Assembly: GCF_015207505.1 (NCBI RefSeq)
Contig: NZ_JADEWT010000028.1
Coordinates: 1 to 59,624 of the forward strand
Source: Tychonema sp. LEGE 06208
GTDB taxonomy: Bacteria; Cyanobacteriota; Cyanobacteriia; Cyanobacteriales; Microcoleaceae
DNA length: 59,624 nucleotides
Direction: 5' to 3'
The notes under the pieces are model-generated. The model made no database searches, was not told where the DNA came from, and saw nothing but the letters and a program-made list of their open reading frames with translations. Below are positions 53,630 to 59,624 of the stretch, one piece after another. The position numbers were made by a program, and so were the translations under genes. Each line of letters begins with the position of its first letter. Position 1 is the stretch's first letter.

Positions 53630-53826
53630 ATCAACAACCTAGAATCCCCGACGCTGAAACCAGAAAGCGACACGTTGAAAAGATGCGTGAAGTCTGCCAA
53701 CAGTTGGACGCTTTAACTCTAAACCTGGATGAATTAATCGCTATATTTGAAGCTGACAACCGCCGCCAGCGTCGAGAACGTTTGGCGGGTAAATACAGGC
53801 GTGTGGAATCTCAGGTAATCGAATAA
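53626..53826 (+). CDS. Small helical hypothetical protein, overlapping partner
   Basis: The 66-residue protein starts MNQQPRIPDAETRKRHVEKM and is one long helical region with basic (RRQRRERLAGKYRRVE) end. A frame from 53614 could add four residues, but the ATG at 53626 overlapping the stop of the previous gene is the normal coupled start. Two tiny linked genes, helical acidic then basic, could be an interacting pair such as an antitoxin-toxin or regulator pair, but no family is evident and nothing more is claimed. Confidence 0.55.
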   Translation: MNQQPRIPDAETRKRHVEKMREVCQQLDALTLNLDELIAIFEADNRRQRRERLAGKYRRVESQVIE

Positions 53827-53830
53827 TAGA

Positions 53831-53993
53831 AGAAAATCCGGCGGTTGAAACCGCCAGAAATTCAAACAATGTCCGCCTCTGCGGAATGAAGAAAACAATG
53901 TAATTTTTACCGCCATTTTTACCGCCCATTCTTCAACCCGCGCACCATCCGGGTTTTGCCTGTACAGACGCGGTTTCAACCGCCGGGTTTTCT
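53831..53993. mobile_element. MITE-like element copy A (163 bp), downstream of pcrA
   Basis: A 23-base terminal inverted repeat (53831-53853 against 53971-53993) pairs with one mismatch; the core arm is GGCGGTTGAAACCG. The centre has TCCGCCTCTGCGGA and two ACCGCC units. No coding capacity. A relative with the same ends and order of internal motifs lies at 56566-56722. The right end is 14 bases from the pcrA stop. Confidence 0.8.
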
Positions 53994-54007
53994 GGGAGTT
54001 TTTTCTA

Positions 54008-56353
54008 TTACACTCGCTGCAACTTTGCCGTCCTCGGATCGATGATTTTGCGGCCCAAACCTTTAAATTTAATTGCCAGATTAGTTTTATCGCCCACTCC
54101 CAAAACGTGGGTAATTTCTCCAACTCCAAAAGCATGATGAAAAACCCGTTCCCCCGTTTTCCATTCTGATGGAGAACTCCCAGAATGGGCGGCTGAATTA
54201 TTAGTTTTTCCCTGGGATGCAGCAGTTTTCATAGTCTTAGTTTTCTTCGCACTTCCAGCCAACAAATGTGTCGGTAATTCGCCCAAGAATAGCGAAGGCG
54301 TGCAGTGTTCGCGGTATCCTCCCCAGAGGCGGCGTTCGCGAGTGTGGGTGAGAAATAGCAATTCCTGGGCGCGAGTGATGCCGACATAGCACAAACGGCG
54401 TTCTTCTTCAACTGCTTTCGGGTCATCTAAACTGCGGAAATTGGGAAATAAACCCTGTTCCATTCCGACTAAAAATACTACGGGAAATTCTAACCCTTTG
54501 GCTGAGTGCAGCGTCATCAGCGACACGCGGGAATCGTCTTCTTTCAAATCATCTAAATCGGAGGCTAAGGATGCTTTTGCTAAAAATGATGTTAGCGTCG
54601 GTTCTTCGTTTTGTTCTTCAAATTGCAGCACTGCGTTGTACAATTCTCGAACGTTTTCGATGCGATTTTCGGCTTCTTCGGTTCCTTGATTTTTTAAATC
54701 GTCAATGTAACCAGAATCTTCGATAATTCCTTGGACAATTTGCGACGCGGGCGTAGTTTCAAGTTTTTGTTGCCAATTACCAATCATGGCGGCAAATTTA
54801 ATTATAGCTTTTGCCGATCGCCCTGCGAGAGTATTTACAGAAGATTCATCGCTGAGAATTTCCCACAGCGGAATGCCCAATTGAGTTGCAGCGTCTTCGA
54901 TTTTACCAAATGTCGTGTCGCCAATGCCGCGGCGGGGAGTGTTGATGATGCGTTTGAGGCTGACGCTATCGTCGGGATTGGCGATCGTCCGCAGGTATGC
55001 TAGGATATCTTTGATTTCTTTGCGATCGTAAAACTTCAGGCCGCCGACAATATTGTAGGGAATATCCAAGTACATTAACGCTTCTTCAAAGGAGCGAGAT
55101 TGGGCGTTGGTGCGGTAGAGAATCGCAAAGTTGCTGCCGTGTTCGTATTCGGAATTTTGGCGCTTCAGGGACTGAATTTGCCCCGCTACAAATTGCGCTT
55201 CATCTATTTCGTTGTCGGCGCGCCATACCACAATCGGAGCTCCGGGTTCGCGAGTCGGGCGCAGAACTTTCTCGATGCGTTCGGTATTGTGTTCGATCAA
55301 GTGGTTGGCGGCTTGCAGGATGTTTTCGCGCGATCGATAATTTTCCTCTAATTTGACCATCGTCTGAGTTTTTTCGTCCGACAAGCCATCGCCGAAATCC
55401 TCTTGAAATTCCAGCAAAATGGTATAATCAGCCATCCGAAAACTGTAAATAGATTGATCCACATCGCCCACCACAAAAATCGAGCGATTTTGCCATTTAT
55501 CAAACTCTTTCGGGTCGCTGTTATTTGTCACCAACATCCGAATCAAATCGTATTGAGTGCGGTTGGTATCCTGATATTCGTCAACTAAAATATGTCGGAA
55601 TTTGTGATGCCAATAACTTAAAACTTGCTCGTTTTGGCGTAAAAGTTTAACCGGAACTAGAATTAAATCGTCAAAATCTAAGCCATTGTTGGCGGCTAAA
55701 GCATCTTGATAACGGCTGTAAACATCCGCAATTACCCGCCCTCGGTAATCCGGTTCTGCTGCGAGGAATTCTTGAGGCGACCAACCTTGATTTTTAGCGT
55801 TGCTGATGGCATATCGGACTTTGCGCGGGTCAAATTTCTTATCGTCTAAATTGAGGACTTTGGTAACAATTTGTTTGACGAGACTTTGAGCATCTGACTC
55901 GTCAAAAATTGAAAAATTCTTCTTCCACTGGCGGCCTTTTTCGTCTTGATACTTCTCAATGTCGTAGCGGAGAATTCGGCCGCACAGAGAGTGAAAGGTT
56001 CCCATCCAAATCTGTTTGGTAATTCTCTGGTAAATTTGCGATCGCAATCTGGTTTGCACATCCGGCGCTAAATCTGCCAAAGGTTTCCCATATTCCGCTT
56101 CAGCTTGCTGAGTAGCCAGCAATTTCTCAATTCTTTCTTTCATCTCCCTGGCGGCTTTATTTGTAAATGTCACCGCCAGAATATTTTCTGGATCAACTCT
56201 ATGGGTGCGAACTAAGTTAGCAACTCGGTAAGTTAGAGCTCGCGTTTTGCCGGAACCAGCGCCCGCTACTACTAACAGCGGCCCGTTATAATGGGCGACT
56301 GCTTGGCGCTGAGATGGGTTGAGGTGGCTGAGGAAATCAGTGGTTTGAGTCAT
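54008..56353 (-). CDS. pcrA: UvrD/PcrA-type superfamily I DNA helicase
   Basis: The 781-residue helicase has motif I GAGSGKTRALTYR, motif Ia TFTNKAAREMKER, motif II ILVDEYQDTNRTQY, motif III VGDVDQSIYSFRMADY and later GLEFPVVFLVGMEQGLFP and EEERRLCYVGITRAQ. After a Ser-rich linker the C-terminus GERVFHHAFGVGEITHVLG resembles the Tudor-like RNA polymerase-binding region of PcrA. It unwinds DNA in repair and removes proteins from DNA. In cyanobacteria one such helicase serves as PcrA/UvrD. It lies between two copies of a MITE-like element, and the coding sequence is intact. Confidence 0.95.
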   Translation of the reverse strand: MTQTTDFLSHLNPSQRQAVAHYNGPLLVVAGAGSGKTRALTYRVANLVRTHRVDPENILAVTFTNKAAREMKERIEKLLATQQAEAEYGKPLADLAPDVQTRLRSQIYQRITKQIWMGTFHSLCGRILRYDIEKYQDEKGRQWKKNFSIFDESDAQSLVKQIVTKVLNLDDKKFDPRKVRYAISNAKNQGWSPQEFLAAEPDYRGRVIADVYSRYQDALAANNGLDFDDLILVPVKLLRQNEQVLSYWHHKFRHILVDEYQDTNRTQYDLIRMLVTNNSDPKEFDKWQNRSIFVVGDVDQSIYSFRMADYTILLEFQEDFGDGLSDEKTQTMVKLEENYRSRENILQAANHLIEHNTERIEKVLRPTREPGAPIVVWRADNEIDEAQFVAGQIQSLKRQNSEYEHGSNFAILYRTNAQSRSFEEALMYLDIPYNIVGGLKFYDRKEIKDILAYLRTIANPDDSVSLKRIINTPRRGIGDTTFGKIEDAATQLGIPLWEILSDESSVNTLAGRSAKAIIKFAAMIGNWQQKLETTPASQIVQGIIEDSGYIDDLKNQGTEEAENRIENVRELYNAVLQFEEQNEEPTLTSFLAKASLASDLDDLKEDDSRVSLMTLHSAKGLEFPVVFLVGMEQGLFPNFRSLDDPKAVEEERRLCYVGITRAQELLFLTHTRERRLWGGYREHCTPSLFLGELPTHLLAGSAKKTKTMKTAASQGKTNNSAAHSGSSPSEWKTGERVFHHAFGVGEITHVLGVGDKTNLAIKFKGLGRKIIDPRTAKLQRV

Positions 56354-56409
56354 AGCTAGATAGTTAGTTGTTGGATTTTTTTAAGAGATAAATAATACTT
56401 AGTATGTGA

Positions 56410-56452
56410 TAAGCAGAAGGAAGAGGGAAGAAGGAAGAAGGAAGAAGGAAGA
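56410..56452. repeat. Heptanucleotide array GGAAGAA/GGAAGAG
   Basis: About six units of GAAGGAA and related GAAGAGG in a row, upstream of pcrA. Same unit class as 15160-15221 and 46240-46440 on the opposite strand. Confidence 0.85.
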
Positions 56453-56565
56453 AGAGATACACAGCAAGCCTTTGAGGGTTTCGTATTTTACGTTTGATGA
56501 AAGGAATTCATTTACTCCGAGTTTGTTTAAGGTAATGAGCGATCGCCCTACAATATAATATCATG

Positions 56566-56722
56566 AAGATCCGACGGCGGTTGAAACCCCCAGAAAGTCA
56601 AACGATATCCGCCTCCGCGGACGAAGAGAGAATAAGGTAAAACATAATTTTCACCGCCTATTATTCAACCTGCGGAGGCGGGTTTTGTCTCTATAGCCGC
56701 GGTTTCAACGGTCCGGATTTCT
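56566..56722. mobile_element. MITE-like element copy B, upstream of pcrA
   Basis: AGATCCGACGGCGGTTGAAA at the left and GCGGTTTCAACGGTCCGGAT near the right end (56698-56717) are imperfect arms related to copy A, and TCCGCCTCCGCGGA, TTTCACCGCC and ATTCAACC recur in the same order. The right end reaches the stop codon of the DUF1232 gene (56721-56723), so it inserted at the gene's 3' boundary. Confidence 0.78.
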
Positions 56723-57104
56723 AACGTTTCAATATTTGTTTGAGCAAAACTGCTGCTAATATTCCCAAGCCAATCCAAATAACAATAATTATAGCAGCCG
56801 CAGCCAGATTTATCGGTTTTTCTCGCTCTATTTCAGCAGCGGCTTTTTCCCGACACTCGGCTAAAACCTGTGGGGGAATCATCTTCAGTACCAGCCAAAT
56901 TCCCAAAGGTACAATTATCAAATCGTCCAAGTAGCCGAGAATTGGTATGAAATCGGGTATTAAGTCGATCGGGCTAAAAGCATAGGCCACCGTAAGGCCA
57001 GCTAAAATTCTGGCGTACCCAGGTACTCTCTGGTCTGTACTGGCTAAATAAACGGCGTAAGTCTCTTTTTTAAGTCGGCGGGCAGCTTGTTTTAAGGATT
57101 GCAT
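56721..57104 (-). CDS. DUF1232 (YkvA-like) membrane protein
   Basis: The 127-residue protein contains ARILAGLTVAYAFSPIDLIPDFIPILGYLDDLIIVPLGIWLV, the DUF1232 signature, with hydrophobic segments, and a final hydrophobic helix (about residues 100-120). The function is unknown; members are short integral membrane proteins of bacteria and plastids. The start MQSLKQAARRLKKE is normal. Its stop lies at the edge of a MITE-like element, and a TTAGTCA-family array lies directly upstream of its start. Confidence 0.85.
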   Translation of the reverse strand: MQSLKQAARRLKKETYAVYLASTDQRVPGYARILAGLTVAYAFSPIDLIPDFIPILGYLDDLIIVPLGIWLVLKMIPPQVLAECREKAAAEIEREKPINLAAAAIIIVIWIGLGILAAVLLKQILKR

Positions 57105-57105
57105 A

Positions 57106-57168
57106 TAGTAATAACTAATGAGTAATAACTAATGAGTAATGACTAATGACTAATGACCAATGACTAAT
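57106..57168. repeat. TGACTAA heptanucleotide array upstream of the DUF1232 start
   Basis: TAATAACTAATGAGTAATAA, then AATGAGTAATGACTAATGAC and further TGACTAA/TGACCAA units, immediately upstream of the ATG of the minus-strand gene. It is the reverse strand of TTAGTCA, so TAG/TGA/TAA stops are present in all frames. Confidence 0.9.
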
Positions 57169-57267
57169 ATTTTTTTTAGTTGCCAAAAATGTAACAAGCC
57201 GGATATTTAGGAATTTCAGTGGCAAAGTAAAATATAGCATCTGTTGTATGTGAGGATAATCAAAGTT

Positions 57268-58005
57268 ATGAATTCAAATTTGCGGCGCGGTACTAGAAAT
57301 AATTTCCGCAGTCTGTTAACAGCGTTGTGTTTAACGTTAACTTTCGTGAGTTTTGTGAGGTTAGATCCGGCGGTTGCTCAAGAACAGCGGCTCAGAACGT
57401 TGACTGTTACCGGGCGGGGTGTGGAAGCGATTCCTACAACTAAAACCCAAGTGCGGCTGGGTGTTGAGGTGCAGGGGAAAACGGCGACTGCGGTGCAGCA
57501 GGAAGCGGCCAGGCGATCGTCCGCTGTGGTAGAGTTGCTGCGATCGCGCCAAGTCGAAAAACTCGAAACTGCCGGCATTACCCTCAGCCCGAATTACAGC
57601 TACGAAAACAACCAGCAGCGGCTGACAGGGTATACTGCTACGAATACCGTCAGTTTTCAGATTAATACTGAATCTGCAGGCACTTTGCTCGACGATGCGG
57701 TGACAGCCGGAGCAACGCGCATTCAAGGTGTGAGTTTTGTGGCCGCCGAAAGCGCGATCGAACAAGCTCAAAAACAAGCACTCAAAAAAGCCACTCAAGA
57801 CGCTCAATCGCAAGCGGATGCAGTCTTGAGCGCGCTCAACCTCAAGCGCGGCGAGATTCAGGGAATTCAAGTCAACGGTGCGATCGCGCCAGCTCCCGTG
57901 TACCGCCAATTTGCTGCTGCTAGGGCTGATGCTAATGCTGCAACGCCTGTGGTGGGAGGGGAACAGCAGATTGAAGCTTCTGTGACTTTGCAAATTGGAT
58001 ATTGA
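57268..58005 (+). CDS. SIMPL-domain (DUF541) secreted protein
   Basis: The 245-residue protein has an N-terminal signal peptide (SLLTALCLTLTFVSFV, cleavage near AVAQEQ) and one SIMPL domain: LTVTGRGVEAIPTTKTQVRLGVEVQGKTA, the GITLSPNYSYENNQQRLTGYTATNT segment and VTLQIGY at the end. Homologues include E. coli YggE and oxidative-stress or OMP-related proteins; the role is not established. It should be periplasmic or in the outer membrane. GAGGAT lies about 10 bases before the ATG at 57268; an earlier TTG at 57244 is less likely. Confidence 0.85.
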   Translation: MNSNLRRGTRNNFRSLLTALCLTLTFVSFVRLDPAVAQEQRLRTLTVTGRGVEAIPTTKTQVRLGVEVQGKTATAVQQEAARRSSAVVELLRSRQVEKLETAGITLSPNYSYENNQQRLTGYTATNTVSFQINTESAGTLLDDAVTAGATRIQGVSFVAAESAIEQAQKQALKKATQDAQSQADAVLSALNLKRGEIQGIQVNGAIAPAPVYRQFAAARADANAATPVVGGEQQIEASVTLQIGY

Positions 58006-58096
58006 TTCCGGCCTGCATTTTCAAGGAACGTAAAATGCGATATCTGGGTGTTTGAGTTTTTTATGCTTGTCTACTTATTGTCAGATAAAACATCTT

Positions 58097-58227
58097 ATAT
58101 CAATTCCGTTAGCATCGGAATGATATAAACGGAGGACACGGCAGTGCCGTGTCCCTACAATTGATCGTGGTAGGGACACGGCACTGCCGTGTCCTCTATA
58201 TCATTCCGGTGCAGCCGGAATTGATAT
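58097..58227. repeat. 131-bp nested palindrome (GACACGGCAGTGCCGTGTC core)
   Basis: ATATCAATTCCG (58097-58108) pairs with CGGAATTGATAT (58216-58227); CGGAATGATATA (58116-58127) with TATATCATTCCG (58197-58208); and a 27-base perfect arm at 58132-58158 with 58170-58196 around an 11-base loop. Each long arm is also self-palindromic, giving a cruciform-prone structure. Fragments of the arms occur at 26042 and 49020. Confidence 0.92.
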
Positions 58228-58284
58228 TAAATATCTGACAGCAACATTATAAAATTAAATCATAAAATATGAAAGCAAATTTTT

Positions 58285-59373
58285 ATGACGCGATTTATTC
58301 ACGATCGCTTTGCCAAAGACTTGTTGACAGAACTGCTGTCTCCCATCGGAACGGTGAATATCGGGCATGATGTTACTGCCGAAGTCCGAGAAATCGATGT
58401 TTATTTCATTCCCAGCACTGTAATTCCCGAATACTCAGCAACTTTAGGATTGTTGGGAAAAATGGCTGATACGGCGGCAATTTTTGAACCGTTTTGCAAT
58501 CCAGTAACTGTCGGCGAAGTCATTAGCTGTATGAGTAAGTTATGGGATTTGCGGGGTGAATTGGAGCGGCAAGCCCGAAGAGAAAATACTCGCTACGACG
58601 ATGCTAAGCTGCCCTTATTGTGGATTTTGACACCTACAGCGTCGAAAGCACTGCTGGAGGGTTTTGGTGCGGTACCCAAGCCGGATGATTGGCTCGATGG
58701 CATTTATTTTTTGCCGAGGCATTTGAAATCGGCAATGGTGGTGATTCACCAATTGCCCGAAACTCCCGAAACGTTGTGGTTGAGGATTTTAGGCAAAGGA
58801 AAAGTGCAGCCAAGGGCGATCGCCGAACTGAGCTATTTAGCAACCGACGATCCGTTACGGATTATCGCGCTAGAATTGCTGTATCAGTTACAGTCAAACT
58901 TAGTAACCGATACCGAACAAGAGTTACAGCCAGAAGAGCGGGAGTTAATTATGGCGATCCCATCACTTTTTAGAGAACAGTTAGAAGCCGCACAACAACA
59001 AGGAATTGAACAAGGATTAGAACAAGGCAGGCAAACACAACAGCGCTTAATATTAGAGAATTTTCTGCAAGTGCGATTTGGAGAAGTTAACTCAAAAATG
59101 ACAGCTTTTTTATCTCCAATATCAAAGTTGCCCGCTGCGGAATTTACAGTGCTGTTGCTGGCAATATCCATGCTGACAGTGGATGAAGCAGGAAGACAAC
59201 AAGCGGTTAAATTATTAGCAGAAAATGTCTTGAGAATGCGCCAAAATGAATTGGAGGATATTCTGCCTGCTGCCCTTACCAATTTATTAGCAATGCCGGT
59301 GGAACAATTGACACTGTTTGTAGAACAATTACCTCAGTTGTCGGCTGATGAAGTAAGAGCAAGGTTGGAATAA
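58285..59373 (+). CDS. Cyanobacterial PD-(D/E)XK-like hypothetical protein ('flagellar assembly H'-annotated group)
   Basis: The 362-residue soluble protein starts MTRFIHDRFAKDLLTELLSP and has VTAEVREIDVYFIPS, a segment that in this large cyanobacterial family carries the first acidic residue of a predicted PD-(D/E)XK fold. LPLLWILTPTASKALLEGFG and LPETPETLWLRILGKGKVQPRAI follow. A Gln-rich coiled coil (EAAQQQGIEQGLEQGRQTQQ) precedes a helical C-terminus. Automated pipelines often call these flagellar assembly protein H, which is not supported since cyanobacteria have no flagella. Relationship to Rpn/transposase-like nucleases is an inference. Confidence 0.6.
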   Translation: MTRFIHDRFAKDLLTELLSPIGTVNIGHDVTAEVREIDVYFIPSTVIPEYSATLGLLGKMADTAAIFEPFCNPVTVGEVISCMSKLWDLRGELERQARRENTRYDDAKLPLLWILTPTASKALLEGFGAVPKPDDWLDGIYFLPRHLKSAMVVIHQLPETPETLWLRILGKGKVQPRAIAELSYLATDDPLRIIALELLYQLQSNLVTDTEQELQPEERELIMAIPSLFREQLEAAQQQGIEQGLEQGRQTQQRLILENFLQVRFGEVNSKMTAFLSPISKLPAAEFTVLLLAISMLTVDEAGRQQAVKLLAENVLRMRQNELEDILPAALTNLLAMPVEQLTLFVEQLPQLSADEVRARLE

Positions 59374-59476
59374 AAACCGCGATAATATTTGTTCGGGCAG
59401 TCATAAAGTCTACCCGAATTTCCCGCCATCCCGTGCAAGTCATCCGAAAAATCTATTTCGATCGCGCCCATCCCAC

Positions 59477-59607
<131 letters not shown>

Positions 59608-59624
59608 CATCCCACTCCCAACCC

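Noticed and set aside
57361-57993. 210-residue minus-strand frame inside the SIMPL gene
   Set aside because: Antisense shadow with His/Arg/Ser-rich composition; the plus-strand protein has a signal peptide and a family domain.

Overview
The window is chromosomal DNA from a filamentous cyanobacterium, most like the Oscillatoriales (Microcoleus/Oscillatoria type). The evidence is the abundance of the octamer GCGATCGC (HIP1), the alkane-biosynthesis locus ado-aar-accA-SDR-folE, a 4-Cys kinase fused to a GUN4 domain, a PII protein of cyanobacterial type, Uma2/DUF433/DUF5615/HicB-type accessory genes, and intergenic regions filled with heptanucleotide tandem repeats (STRR type) and small hairpin elements. 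The genus is an inference; no rRNA or tRNA gene was found.

Layout. 1-1.5 kb is a decay zone: the tail of an IS630-type transposase, a multiply frameshifted gene, and a toxin-antitoxin pair whose PIN toxin has an in-frame stop at codon 10. 1.5-10.2 kb holds a HEAT-repeat protein (NblB-like), a CBS-CBS-GAF histidine kinase, a Wzc-like polysaccharide co-polymerase/BY-kinase and a GPH-family sugar symporter. 10.8-12.9 kb has two divergent membrane metalloproteases (an M41-like domain without AAA, and RseP). 12.9-20.9 kb is mostly housekeeping: Uma2, nth, rpsN, aat, Uma2, leuS and a membrane-anchored hydrolase. 21-25 kb holds a DUF62 SAM hydrolase and a DUF3598 gene with heads 18 bp apart, a GIY-YIG gene with a duplicated 3' end, and an aldo-keto reductase. 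25.2-32.5 kb has an ABC-2 permease and a PadR-adaptor-RND pump set with a perfect palindrome at the padR start. 32.9-35.3 kb has a cyanobacterial hypothetical gene, a small membrane protein and a sugar ABC permease.

35.5-41.4 kb is the alkane locus: ADO and AAR retain their diiron ligands and catalytic cysteine, followed by accA, an SDR and folE, with a dead TerB-like gene lying between aar and accA. 41.6-44.5 kb has a phosphohexomutase, rdgB and glnB (PII) with an NtcA-type site. 44.8-50.5 kb has an MFS exporter, an acetolactate synthase with an added C-terminal zinc ribbon, and the 4-Cys Ser/Thr kinase-GUN4 protein. 50.8-53.1 kb has an orphan HicB and a DUF433-DUF5615 pair overlapping a D-ribulose-kinase-like gene. 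53.3-59.4 kb has two small overlapping genes, pcrA flanked by two copies of a MITE-like element, a DUF1232 gene, a SIMPL-domain secreted protein and a PD-(D/E)XK-like hypothetical protein.

The most unusual signal is not a gene cluster. Heptanucleotide arrays of several unrelated sequences, all of period 7, begin exactly at gene boundaries: the stop codons of rseP, DUF3598, folE and rdgB are the TAG of a TTAGTCA unit, and another array runs into the nth start codon. Several families of small inverted-repeat elements occur in two or more copies. I found no CRISPR array and no recognisable new defence system.
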